Source: Candolleomyces eurysporus
Taxonomy: Eukaryota; Basidiomycota; Agaricomycetes; Agaricales; Psathyrellaceae
Reading direction: 5' to 3'
Assembly: GCA_027579435.1 (NCBI GenBank)
Contig: JANBPK010000706.1
Coordinates: forward strand, 62,001-126,000
Length of the DNA: 64,000 nt
The translations under genes and the position numbers were made by a program. Every line of letters starts with the position of its first letter. Position 1 is the first letter of the stretch. Below the pieces are notes generated by a model that was not told where the DNA came from, made no database searches, and saw only the letters and a program-made list of their open reading frames with translations. Positions 34,742 through 45,449 of the stretch are shown here, one piece after another.

Positions 34742-35710
34742 GGGGTAAGGTTGTCGATGCCAATATACTTCATATCGACTGGGATGTAGTGCTTGTTTGG
34801 CAGGGTATACGTGACGTCCTTAACGCCAGCATTTTCTGCAATAATTCTCTGCGCCATCTTGTAAAGGGTCGCCTACAGCAAGAGTCGGTCACAAACGCTA
34901 CCTGGTCAAGATAGTCTCCACGCACCTGAACACTTGCACTCTCATCGATAGCGAAGACCTCCAACGTGGCCGTTCTGGCTCGCGCGGCAACGCTGTCGTC
35001 CCACACACTGCCTGCGAAACCTTCATCACCCTCCTTCAAAGGAATCTGGAATTCCAGCTTCTTCTCGTCTTGAGGTGCGACCAGCTTGATATTGGAGAAG
35101 GTATAACTGAGGTCTACGGACGTGCTGAAGATTCTGTCGTCAACAGGGATGAGGGTCGTATACTCGTCGCGATAGAAGTTCTCGAACGCCGAGCCAGTGG
35201 ATTTCAGGACGAGAAGATCGGTCACCCCAGAGGTGAGCGTTGCAGTTAAGGCCTGCTTTCCTTGCGTTGCGTCGACCTAGAAGGGGAATTGTTAGCCCAA
35301 CTACTTAAGGGAGAGGAGCGGGCCACGATTACTTACCACTGCCTTGATGACGCGTTTATCGTCGCCATCTCGGTAGAACGAATGATTATGCTCCTTCCCA
35401 TCCACAGAAATCCGACTCCATCGCAGTTGGGTCACAGTGACATGGACCTTGTGGATGTGGGCGTACTTCGAGACGAAGAGTGTTCCAATGTGCAGAGCGA
35501 ACTTCTCTGGAGAGAGGATGTGAGGTGAGGTCTTCGCAAGGACTGATAGAGGAAGAAGTCAGAATCCAATTCGGGCGATCCAAAATGGAACGCACAGTAG
35601 GTGATATTCTTGACTGAAATTTGTCGATCAGCACCATAAGGCACGCAAGGGCTACGATGAACTAACCAGAGTCGGTGGCGACGACAACGGTGTTATCAGC
35701 TTCAGTGTAG
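34742..35710 (-). CDS. Urate oxidase (uricase) core, both ends not found
   Basis: Five exons are clear: 35710-35667, 35613-35596, 35542-35337, 35276-34926 and 34872-34742, about 250 residues in one continuous phase. Uricase signatures: YTEADNTVVVATDSVKNI, FALHIGTLFVSKYAHIHKV, QLRWSRI, HNHSFYRDGDDKRV, GVTDLLVLKSTGSAFENF, DEYTTLIPVDDRIFSTSVD, PNKHYIPVDMKYIGID. The enzyme oxidises urate to 5-hydroxyisourate in peroxisomes, in purine breakdown (family knowledge). Missing are about 45 N-terminal residues (the Y-G-K...RV segment) and about 20 C-terminal residues with the peroxisomal signal. The last visible exon ends at a good donor (ACCCC|GTGCGT). An N lies at 35760 just upstream. Either the end exons are too diverged for me to see, or the gene is truncated. 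Confidence 0.85.
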
Positions 35711-35915
35711 CTAGATCAAGTATAGTTAGCCTCACGCTATCGAAAACGCAGAAAGATAGNTTCGCTCTTCTGAAAATCATCACCCACCTTCGTTCTTTCT
35801 TTCTCCCCTCCCTTAATTTGCCCCAGGAAGCAGCCTCCTTCCCCAACTGTGCTGCAACCTGGACCAGGCCACGCGTCGCTGCGACCAGTTTGCCAGCACA
35901 TCGACGAGCGCGAAC

Positions 35916-36608
35916 ATGACCCCTTTGACACCCTCCACTGCGTCGTATCACCTTCACCCTTCGCCTGAGCCCTCCATTTTCCACTTCGAGGCTGATCCTG
36001 CCTCTCCCCCGGCCACCTCACAACAAACGCTATCTACCGATACCTCTACTCTTTACGTTCCTTTCTACTTATATACTGACAGGAATTATCTTAAAAGTTA
36101 CTCGAAAATGTCTAATATCGCCCCTCCACGTCGACCGCCTGGCATCCTCCCACCTCTTCCGCAGCGAATTTTCTCCCCCACCTGCCAGCCAAGCTCCATG
36201 GTTTGTGTCCTCTCCGTTCCAGGGTTTCATTCTGAAGAGGCTCTCGAACCTGCTGCCGGTAAAAGACGGCTACGCGTCCAGCTGGAGCAGACAGCTGTTT
36301 TGCTTGCAAAGGTCCGTGCCTGTCTTCTCTTTTTTGTTTTGCTCCCGCCGTTGACTGTATTTCGGATAGAGCATCAAGCAAAGTGAAATGCTTGCTGACG
36401 AGGATGCGTTCGAGGTGGAAGTAGTCGACCAGTACTCTCTGGCTCCTCTCCTCAAAAAGAAGCCTCGTCCTTTGTGGGCTTGGGTAAGTCGCTTGTCATC
36501 CTTGTGTCGAAATATTGGATGGCTGACTTTTCGTCGACGTTGCAGTGCCTTCGAAAAGTCGTGCGGAAATGTCGTGATGTCGGCCGTGTTGTCTTCTGCC
36601 TCGACTAG
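35916..36608 (+). CDS. Small unknown protein, four exons
   Basis: Exons 35916-36200, 36223-36311, 36372-36483 and 36546-36608 close in frame, giving 182 residues. The first intron would be only 22 nt, which is suspiciously short, so the first join may be wrong; the other introns are 60 and 62 nt. The sequence includes LYVPFYLYTDRNYL, PPRRPPGILPPLPQRIF, GFILKRLSNLLPVKDGY and a basic end (CLRKVVRKCRDVGRVVFCLD). An alternative start is the ATG at 36109. No domain recognised, no signal peptide. It is head to head with the uricase core, so little room is left for the uricase 5' exon. Confidence 0.5.
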
Positions 36609-37358
36609 ACTCCACTCTTTCGAGGTCAATGGCTCGCTGGCCCGGCTGGATCTTTTGTCCTGCATTTCTTGGTCGGATTCAACGTTGATTCCTTGTAGTA
36701 TATATCTCAACCTTATCTCTCATTTCCGAGTCCTTCATCAACTGTACATTTTTGCTTGCGTTTGCTGCGTTGTGTCTTCTCGGATAGAGTTTTGCGATAG
36801 ATGTGGTGGTCTTCTTGATTGTACATAGTCGGATTGAACAGAAGCTTTCCCCCTCACTTTGCCGTTGGTGCTGGTCTTTGGACGTTGGTTGATTTTTGGC
36901 GCTGGGATTGAGGCACTCGAGCGAATAAAAAGTAGAAAGAAGGGTAAATTATCCATTTTTTCTGGTCTAGAAGGTAAGGTAAATGCCTCCAGGGCATCGA
37001 CAGTCGACCAAGCAAAAGGCGTTGAGGGAAGGAATGAGCGAAAGCTGAAGAGACATAATATGGTAGGAATGTCGGTGAGGGATAGTAGACGTGGTCGTGG
37101 GTGGGAAGAAAGAGAGGGAGGGAAGAATGCAGTAAAGCTGTGAGTGAGGTTGAGCACCTGGGCCGCCTTGCGCCCATGACAAGTGACCATATTTGGGTAT
37201 GACATGTGACACTGGTGGCGCACCCGAGTCATCGTGGCTGTTCGGTACTACCATAAAAGGACAACAGTCGGTGCTTCTCCTTCTGCTCTTGAGATTCAAG
37301 GACACTTGGTCTTCATAGCGTGCTTTGAGCGTCAGTTGGGTAATACGCAAATACTGCA
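36609..37358. other. Intergenic, no gene seen
   Basis: 3' flanks of two converging genes. Frames here are short and unsupported. Confidence 0.5.
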
Positions 37359-39287
37359 TTAAACGAAGCCAACATCAACCACGGCTACATGTCTGCGAAC
37401 GTCCTCATCACCAAGTACAGCAGCAAATGTGAAGGAACAAGAGTCCGAAGGGAATTGATTCGACCTAACCATCTCCATAAGCTGGATAAGTACCCCGAAG
37501 TCGTTGGGAAGGCAACCTAGATTGTTCCATGTCTCTTGTTGCTGTGTGTCTCCTCGAATCGAGCTGGATGTCTTACCGCGAGGCCAATCGTTTGTGATAA
37601 AGCCGACGAAATCAAAAACATTTGTCAACCGTTCTTCACTGAAAATATGAAGATGGCGATCGGTCCATCCGGTGAGAGGATTGCTAGGGACTGTGAGGGG
37701 AGGTATACGATCCGGAGGAATGTGTTTCCGTAATTTCGTGGTCGATTCAACGGTCATAATTCCTATTGGGAGTTCTTCTAGCGGGATGTCGGGAGAAAGC
37801 TTCGACCAACGCTTGTCTCGCTGGAGAGCTTTGACGAACTGGGCCTTGGTTCCTGAGTGGTATAAATAGTCAAGTTTGGATGGATCTTTGACTTTTTCCA
37901 TCTTTCCAGAGCTCCACAGTAGCGATTTGCACTGCACCACCGTCACATTCTTGATGAGAGGTGCGGCGTGTATAATGCTTTCGATGGAGGAAGCAGCCTC
38001 ACGAACGACGATTGGCTCGTGACCGTCGAAGGCACCTACGGGTTCCCCCACTAGTAGCCGCAGCGTCTCTAACTTTGGGCAGGATATCAGGCGGGGGAGG
38101 AGCCTGCAAAATTCCAGATTTGAGTCTTCCATCGTGATGGAAAGGAGTTCTTTCAATACAACGGGATCGGTGGTGACACTGGGAAGGAATGTTGAAGCCC
38201 TTCCGAATCTCCCTTGCCAGTGGAGGTGCACCAAGTTCGGGACGGCTTGTAAAGCTTCAAAAAAATGCGTATTGCAAAACTCTCCGGTTGGTCGGGAATA
38301 GAAGTCTGATATTACTAGCGTCGTGAGATTTCGCGACTGTGTGAGAGTCGTCTTTACCATGAGATCATGGACGAACGATGGTGCACCGGATAGGGTTACT
38401 TTGGATAATCGGGGTGCTGAGATAGGTGTTTCCTTGTGCTGCGACGATGAGTCGAACGAGAGGCGACGAAGGTTCGGAAGTGACATGGGACTATGGCTTG
38501 AATTTGGAGGGCGAAAGAAATGATCGAAAGCGATTGTGAGCGGCATGCCTGCCAGTTCTAGAGTAGTCCACCTGTGGCTCTCTTCTGCAAGGGCATGGAA
38601 GAGGGGTTTTATGAAAACACCTCGGAGTTTCTCAGCGTTCTGGGAGCTGAGATGAGATGACCCAGTGCCGATTCGTATATGAAGGGCCATCCCTCCTGAG
38701 CGCGAGATGAAAACATGCTTCAGCATGTTTGTATATCGATGGGAGAACTCTTCAAGCTGTGTTTTGGAGATGTCAACGGAAGGAAAGGAATCGATTAAGG
38801 ACGTTGGTTGGAATTCGAGGTAGGGTCTTTGCCAAAGCTGGGGTGTTCCTTCAACGATTGCTCTCCACTCTTTGCAGACGGCTTTGAGGACGTAAGCCGT
38901 ATTCCGTTGAGGGCGCTCATAGCCCTGTTCGTATTTCTTTGCCTTTCCGTGATTGCTACCGTCCTGGCTTTGGCAGGTTTGTACGATTTCATGCTCGATG
39001 GGCGAATGGGAAAAGAAGTCGATGTACTCGTCCCCACAGCAATGCACAAATATTTCCTGGAGGATTTCTGGGGGACATTTCTGGGGTGGCCGACGACCGC
39101 CTTTTCGAGGTGTCCGTATGATGTCGCGAGCTTTCCCGAATAGTCGACGCATTGTCAACGTTAGAGGGTAAGGATAAGTCGCCGGAAGCGCTCGGCCACC
39201 GCCACGAACTATCCTTATCTTATCTTCCGGCAATGACCGAGATATATTTGGTCTTGGCCTCAGCTGTTTTGGTTTGCTATCAACCAA
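37359..39287 (-). CDS. F-box-like protein, single exon
   Basis: One uninterrupted frame of 642 codons from 39287. An internal ATG at 39152 (MRRLFGKARDIIRT) is a possible true start, because the first 45 residues look less conserved in style. An F-box-like core follows (QKCPPEILQEIFVHCC, then VLKAVCKEWRAIVEGTPQLW), and then leucine-rich, beta-strand/helix alternation (LPNLRRLSFD, APRLSKVTLSG, CPKLETLRLLV). This is the usual Agaricomycete layout of F-box plus LRR-like tail, thought to select substrates for ubiquitination. It is not closely related to copies A-C. Absence of introns contrasts with its neighbours and could reflect retroposition, though no poly-A remnant was noted. Confidence 0.8.
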   Translation of the reverse strand: MVDSKPKQLRPRPNISRSLPEDKIRIVRGGGRALPATYPYPLTLTMRRLFGKARDIIRTPRKGGRRPPQKCPPEILQEIFVHCCGDEYIDFFSHSPIEHEIVQTCQSQDGSNHGKAKKYEQGYERPQRNTAYVLKAVCKEWRAIVEGTPQLWQRPYLEFQPTSLIDSFPSVDISKTQLEEFSHRYTNMLKHVFISRSGGMALHIRIGTGSSHLSSQNAEKLRGVFIKPLFHALAEESHRWTTLELAGMPLTIAFDHFFRPPNSSHSPMSLPNLRRLSFDSSSQHKETPISAPRLSKVTLSGAPSFVHDLMVKTTLTQSRNLTTLVISDFYSRPTGEFCNTHFFEALQAVPNLVHLHWQGRFGRASTFLPSVTTDPVVLKELLSITMEDSNLEFCRLLPRLISCPKLETLRLLVGEPVGAFDGHEPIVVREAASSIESIIHAAPLIKNVTVVQCKSLLWSSGKMEKVKDPSKLDYLYHSGTKAQFVKALQRDKRWSKLSPDIPLEELPIGIMTVESTTKLRKHIPPDRIPPLTVPSNPLTGWTDRHLHIFSEERLTNVFDFVGFITNDWPRGKTSSSIRGDTQQQETWNNLGCLPNDFGVLIQLMEMVRSNQFPSDSCSFTFAAVLGDEDVRRHVAVVDVGFV

Positions 39288-39503
39288 CTCGACTCATGAG
39301 CAGTCTCGGTTGACCAGAGCAAAGGTGCGCCCGAGTCTTGAAAGGCAGAGGAACCACCCCACTTCAGCCTAGACGATATGGTCTTAGCCTCGGGAACGGC
39401 TGGGCCGCCGCCCCTGATATAGATATCATCTGTCAAAAGAAGACGTAACAGCAGAAGCACGCTGTCTTCAACCAACCCCACCGTACACTGAGCAAGTCGA
39501 ACC

Positions 39504-41025
39504 ATGGCAACCCCTGGGCCCAGCGCTCAGCCTACGGATGGTGCGTGGAGGCGAGGCCGCTCTCCTTGGTTGCTTGAATGCGCGAATCAGCTCACAATTG
39601 CCATCAGCTATTTCTCCACTGGAAGGTCGATTGGCCAATGCGTCACAGTTTCGTACGTGCTTCGACGTTTGATCACAGCTCTGCTCCTGACAACTGACCT
39701 ATCCTTTGGCTCACCTTTCCAATCCTTCACTTTCACCGGTAAGATGGCCCACATTTCATATGCAATCTCGAAGGGCTGATGCTTGAAGTAAAGGGTGAGG
39801 GAGGTATGTATAGTACCTTTTATTGTCTCCACTTCGAAAAGGGTACTTATTGTAAAGCGGACGCGACACAGTGATCTCAGCCAAATTTCATGGCGGACGT
39901 TCCCAGCAGGTGCGTCTTATCTTTGGTCGCCCCTTTTCCTCCCCATTGCTGAGCCCTTATTCTAGTGGCTCTTACAACCGGACCCATTTATGAAAGGCAG
40001 GATCGCTCTTGCCTCCTTACACAGCGGTGCATACGTTGAGATGCGTCTCCCCACGGCGGATCCCTTGCAAATGACTCCCCGAGTCGTCAAGACACCGTTC
40101 TACTGGGAGATCATGGAGAACGGGAAAATCTACAGGTCACATACCATCCAGCAAGTGTCTTGAATAACCTATGCTAATTCGAGGAAAATTGTAGATTAGG
40201 AAAAGGTCGTGAAAGACTATCTTTGCCTCTCTCCCCTGGTGATGCTTGCACAATCAAGACAGTCGCTTCAGCCTCGGAAGAGGACGAATCAGTTACACTA
40301 TTAGTACTTGAAGACACCCCGGAAATTCAAGAGGCTCTTCGCATAGGAAAGATAGGGCAATGGGCTCATCCCGAACAGTCGGTTTATTATACCACTGGAG
40401 AAGCAGGTCGGATCCACGTCTATAATCATCTCGACTCCACGATATACGCAGCTGTTTCTGGGAAGCCGGGCTCCTCCGGATCGACTGGCCAATGGCCAGT
40501 CAAACCAAATAACTGGCAATACTGGGCGCGTTCTTCCGACGAGAACGTGCATGTGAGTTTGAGCGACTGCATTAGCGCTCAGACAGCGAAGGTTTTCCAA
40601 GGTCAGGTAGGGAAGGTTCTGCATGTTCAATCCCTACCCTCAAGTTCTGAATGGGAAGGTGAGGCCGTTTCAATAAAACTTTCGGGGCGTTTCATTCTGC
40701 TAACAAGGTATCCTCTCTGTTGATACCTACAGGTATACAGTCGGTCCTGCCCGCAAACTCAACATACTCTGAGAACGATGGACTATTCCGCAAGCAGTAC
40801 ATCGGCATTAAGAACAACCTGTCGTTCAATATCTTCGTCTGTGTCCTCAGTAGTCTTCAAGGTGCCACTATGGATCATCACCAATGGAGCATGAGTCCAG
40901 GAAAGACGGATTATTGGCTGCGCTATGGATCCGAAGTCGTTCTAGTCAGTGTAGGAAGCGCTCCTGGTGTCCCTCGCGCGTTTCTCGGGAAAGTTGGCTT
41001 CACGTTACACATAAATAACTTGTGA
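39504..41025 (+). CDS. Beta-trefoil lectin-like protein, tandem copy 1
   Basis: Seven exons close in frame: 39504-39540, 39608-39652, 39744-39803, 39872-39909, 39966-40135, 40195-40658, 40733-41025; 368 residues. Residues about 15-110 look like a ricin-B-type beta-trefoil: SQFHGPHFICNLEGLMLEVK, KFHGGRSQQW (Q-x-W type motif), IALASLHSGAYVEM. The C-terminal part holds two related domains. Domain 1 has VYNHLDSTIYAAVSG, NNWQYWARSSDENVHVS and VFQGQVGKVLHV. Domain 2 has IKNNLSFNIFVCVLSS, KTDYWLRYGSEVVLVSVG and AFLGKVGFTLHI. No signal peptide, as is common for cytosolic mushroom lectins. Sugar binding is inferred; the repeated C-terminal domain is not one I recognise. Many mushroom lectins of this type are defensive (general knowledge). 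Confidence 0.8.
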
Positions 41026-41640
41026 TTGCTTTCAAGAATTGTACCATAGCCATCGTTGAATCAGAGCTCTGAGTTCGGAAGTCACAATGGCCTGTCGTGG
41101 GGTCAAGAAAAACCCGATACATCTGTGAAAGCACCTTCATGGAGGCTTGATATGGAGACAGACCCACCCCCCAAACAAGCCCGGCTCATAGTTGAATGTT
41201 CAATGCTGTTCGTACGTTATTGCGAATTCTTTTTGCTGAATATTTGACGGATTTTTCATTCCCGTTTCGATATTCTGCCTGAAGCTGGGTTGTGGGTGCC
41301 TGGTCGGTATCATCGCGCTATCTGATCTCTCATCTCTCAGTGAAGGCTGAGATTCCACTCGCCAGCGGGCCAGTTCGGGTTGCATTTTCCCAAGTCTCCA
41401 GAGTTGGAGCCATCCGGTACAGTGTAGGGCACCGAGAAATGCACTTCTCCACCTATTGAGGCCTTGGGCTCATCTAAGGTGGCTGGGCTTCAAGTTGCTG
41501 TCGTCATACTACTAAATCGGTGTCAAGCGCCCATATTAGATAACCCGTATAGCGTCTACAACTAGTAGGACACGTTCCCGGCAAAGGCAGGCTGTGCCTT
41601 CAACCACTCCCGCCATCGCACACCGGGAGCAAGTCGAACT
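41026..41640. other. Spacer between tandem lectin-like genes
   Basis: Sequence just before both start codons is shared (AGCAAGTCGAACYATGGC), showing that the duplication includes the proximal promoter. Nothing else seen. Confidence 0.5.
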
Positions 41641-43132
41641 ATGGCGACTCTTGGGTCCAGCGCTCGGCCTACGGATAGTAAGTGGGCGGCGGAGGTCCAC
41701 ACTGTGTACATGAACTAACAGTTGTCACTAGCTCCTCATCCATTGGGAGGTCGATGGGCAAACCCATCACAGTTTCGTATGTGGCTCAGGATTCTATAGC
41801 TCCCCCGAGTTCTGGCAGGCCGTTCTCACCCCCGTGATCCAGATGGCCCACATTTCATCTGCAATCTGGAAGGGCTAGTGCTCGAAGTGAAAGGCAATGG
41901 AGGTCTGTGCAGTATTCTCTCATTTCCCCGCTCCGAGAGGGGCATGATAACCGAACTTAATTCCAGTGGTTTCGTCCAAGTTTCATGGTGGACGTTCCCA
42001 GCAGGTGCGACTTGGTTAACGTCTTTGTTCGCTCTCTTTCTGTCCGCTGAGCTCATATTCTAGTGGCTCTTACAACCCGACCCTTCTGTGGAAGGCAGAA
42101 TTGCTCTAGCCTCCTTGCCTAAAGGTACATATGTCGAGATACATCGCCCCCTAGCCCAGGATCTGTTCGAAACATCTGTGCGAGTCGGCAGAACACCGTA
42201 TTACTGGGAGATAGCGGAACAGGGACGCATCTACAGGTAACATGGATATCTCATCGCTCCAAAAGGTTAACCATGCTGACTCGAGTGAGCTGCTAGGCTC
42301 AGCAAGGGCCGCGAAAAACTATCTTTACCTCTCTCGTCTGGTGACAGTTGCACGATTAGGACAATTGCATCAGCCTGGGAAGAGGACGAATCAGTCACAT
42401 TGTTAATACTCGAGAACACGCCAGAGGTTCAAGAAGCGCTTCGCATAGGAAAAATAGGACAATGGGGCTTCCCAGAGCGGTCGGCCTACTACACCACTGG
42501 AGAAGTGGGCCAGATCCGCGTATACAACCATCTCAGTTCCCCGATATATGCAGCGGTTTCTGGGCAGTCCAGCGGGTCCAGGGAAACTGGCCAATGGATA
42601 GTCAAGGCGAACAACTGGCAATACTGGAAGAGGTCTTCGAACGAGAGCGTGCATGTTAGTCTTAGCGACTGCATCGGCGCTCAGAAAGCGCAGGTTTTCC
42701 AAGGACGGGTGGGAAAGGTTCTTCATGTTCAATCCCTTCCTTCAAGTTCTGAATGGGAAGGTCAGTCGTTTTTTTTTTTGAAATTGGGTGTGTCATTTTG
42801 CTGAAAATGCATTGGCCATTCTACGATCTGTCGATCCACCTGCAGGTATAGAATCAGTCATGCCCTCAAACGCAACATACACCGAGAACGAGGCGCGCAC
42901 GGCCCAGTCCATCGGCATCAAGAACGACTCGCCATTCGAGATCTATGTTTGCGTGCTCAGTAGCCGACAAGGTCGCTGGGATAATCCCCAATGGAGCATG
43001 AGTCCTGGAAGGACAGATTTCTGGCAGCGCCAAGGACCTGAAGTCGTTTTAGTCAGTGTAGGCAGTGCTCCTGGTGTTCCTCGCGCGTTTCTCGGAAAGG
43101 TTGGCTTCACATTGCATATAAGCACCGTGTAA
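41641..43132 (+). CDS. Beta-trefoil lectin-like protein, tandem copy 2
   Basis: Seven exons at the same positions and phases as copy 1: 41641-41677, 41732-41776, 41843-41902, 41967-42004, 42064-42236, 42297-42760, 42846-43132; 367 residues. Trefoil part: SQFHGPHFICNLEGLVLEVK, KFHGGRSQQW. Repeated C-terminal domain 1 has VYNHLSSPIYAAVSG, NNWQYWKRSSNESVHVS and VFQGRVGKVLHV. Domain 2 has IKNDSPFEIYVCVLSS, RTDFWQRQGPEVVLVSVG and AFLGKVGFTLHI. Both copies are intact, so both are probably expressed. They differ most in the loops of the trefoil and at the start of domain 1, which could alter ligand choice (inference). Confidence 0.8.
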
Positions 43133-43311
43133 TTGGTTTCAAGGAATGAACGATAGCTGTTGTGGAGCCGAAGCGAAGGCATGCCGTGGGTCAGAAACAT
43201 CGTCAGATGAAATGGTCATACATGAATCTTATCTTATCTATGGTATACGATCTCGAAATCAGCCGTCGAAACTTCCGCTGAAACTCCCTAACTCGTCTAC
43301 TCTCGAGGCAC

Positions 43312-44663
43312 TCATTGGACAAAGCAGCCACCAGAGTCATGCCTCCTTGACCTTTCCCATTCCAATTGCCTCTGCAACCTTTCATGTTCCTCTCTCTGCC
43401 TTCTCCTTTCATCCTCCGCTCGTCTTCGCTCCTCCGCAATTCGTCGCTCGTGCTCCTGCCGGATTCTCTCAGCTTCTCTACGTCTGGCCTCCTCCTGTTC
43501 GCGTCTCTGTCGCTCCATCTCGCGTCTTTCTCTCTCCATCCGCTCTTGGACACGGCGGCGCTCAGCTTCAATTCTATCTAGCTCAGCTTGTCTTCGCCTC
43601 GCCTCTTCTTCACGCTGCCTCCGAGCCTCCTCTTCTCGAACTCGTGCTGCTTCTGTGAGGGAAGTGAGTAACACAGAACAAGGTGGTGGAGTAAGGGACG
43701 AGGACTCTACCTTCCATCTCTCTTCGGACCCTTTCGGCCTCTGCCTTCTGTCTTTCTCTTTCTGCCCGGAGCTCCTTCTCTATCTCGTCCGCAGCGGCAG
43801 TCTGCGAGACGTCCTTCTTTTCGTCTACAATCTCTCTCTGAATCTGCAGTGCCATCGGGTTGTTATTCCCTAAGATGTATCTCAGGATATCCGCCGCGGA
43901 CTGGCCAGTCCCGTCGTGCCTCATCATCTTTGCACCCTTCTCCAGGGCCGACTTGAATCCCAAATCATCTTGGGTCAGTAACTCTTGCTCGCGCTGCGCG
44001 CCGAGCTGTGGGTCAACAGCGCTCCACATGTTCGTCACAATGACAACGTTCCGCAGGGTCTGCTCACCACACAGCCTTCTGAAGGTGCGGAAATTCTTGA
44101 GCGAGATGCCACCCATTCGGAAGTCAGAAATTCGGTGGATGAAAAGGAGGCCGGCAAGCTTATGGCCATCCTTATACCTGGATGTGTCAAGCCCGCATGA
44201 GGAACGCAAAGCCATAGCCAGAGCGACAATGCAGATTACTCACGAATTCGTCAGAAAATCAGCGATAAGCTTCAGGATGTCGGAGTCGCTCTTCGTCGTG
44301 TCGTCAAATCCTGGAGTGTCAACTAAGACGACCTTCCTTCCGTCAATGTCAAACGACATAGTCGCATCCACGACTTCGGTACACGATCGCAGGCTATCAC
44401 TCGTTCGAAGACTCGAATTCGACACCAGATTAATGAACTATAGCGCAGGAGACCAACCGGGAGCCAACATTGAGACTCGACCCCTGAGGCTCAGAATTAT
44501 TTGAACGACATACCGTAGTCTTTCCACTGCCAGTAGCACCCATGACGCTAGATAGAAAGGCCAGAGGATGAAGGGTAGTAGAGAACCTGTTAACGTTCGT
44601 CGTTTCCTTGCCACACTACCGAACTCACGCAATCGTTGCAGTTTCCTCTCCAATCCGTCCCAT
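43312..44663 (-). CDS. AIG1-like GTPase with charged coiled coil and CaaX end
   Basis: Five exons close in frame: 44663-44629, 44547-44514, 44437-44244, 44177-43711, 43652-43312; 356 residues. G1/P-loop GATGSGKTT at residues 15-23, G3 VDTPGFDD, and a TNMW motif where G4 (N/T-K-x-D) is expected, as in many mushroom AIG1-like G proteins. From about residue 220 the chain is an almost pure Arg/Glu helix (REEEARRQREEEARRR..., EERRRAEDERRR) of well over 100 residues. It ends GGCFVQ: CFVQ fits a CaaX prenylation box and would put the protein on a membrane. Such G domains relate to septin/GIMAP GTPases (family knowledge); the substrate or process here is unknown. The short first exon was chosen because it gives the standard MGRIGEETATIAVMGATGSG start. 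Confidence 0.85.
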
Positions 44664-45067
44664 GGTGGGCAATGTACTGCGTGAACTGCGGAGGTCGTGG
44701 GTGAGCAAGGGGAAGAATCGATGACAGGGATTGTTAAACCGAACTTGCGTTTATATCTGGACATTCAGCGCTTAAGTGTGCACTGCGCATGATACACGAG
44801 GTTTCGGGATTCTCATATCTCGAGGAACGTGGAAGCAACGAGCCCTTGGAAAGCCCACACACGCCGAGACAGATACACAATACAGTGCAGCGATTTGCAA
44901 TTTATGACTCAGAAAGCGTCGTATGGACCAACTAGTAGTATTCGGTCGGAACAGATACCATGTATATGAAATGTAAGTGTTTTTTTGCGAGGGATCTACG
45001 CATACGCATGAGGATCGAGAACTTGCATGCGGAAGTCACCTCATGTCTTCAACGAGGACGTGGAGAC
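44664..45067. other. 5' flank of the GTPase gene
   Basis: No gene seen. A frame from 44764 (minus) extends the first GTPase exon in a different phase and is likely untranslated leader. Confidence 0.4.
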
Positions 45068-45449
45068 TCACTCGGCAAGCGCAGAGATACGAACAGGTTG
45101 AGATTTGTGGGTGCGCATTACAGCTGCGGCTACGGCACTCGAGCTTGGCTCGTCCTGTGGTCCATCTTGATTCTTGACACGTTCCGCCAGTGAGGTTGCT
45201 TGTTGGGTGGGAGTCTCCACTAGTAGCCGTAGGGTATCATCAGGCATCTGTCTCGTCTCTGCACAAGAGGGCGAGTATGTTATCAAATAGAACGTTGAAT
45301 ATCGATAGACAAACATGGGACTTACTGTGATCTATTCTCATCGCCCGCTGCTCCTGTTCTTGCAGCTCTGCAAGCAGCCCATCGATCGAAGTCGTTTTCG
45401 CTTCGCCCTTTCCTTGTCCCAGCACGATCGCTCCAATGGTCGTCATCAA
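45068..45449 (-). CDS. Small unknown protein
   Basis: Two exons close in frame: 45449-45326 and 45258-45068 (67-nt intron), giving 104 residues. Sequence is hydrophilic (SIDGLLAELQEQEQRAMRID, then DDTLRLLVETPTQQATSLAE). No recognised domain. Supported by good splice signals (A|GTAAGT; TGTGCAG) and phase only. Confidence 0.5.

Noticed and set aside
39608..39832. Premature stop in lectin-like copy 1 (reading WPTFHMQSRRADA-stop)
   Set aside because: This was the wrong frame; the frame reading GPHFICNLEGLMLEVK is open and matches copy 2 and the splice phases.
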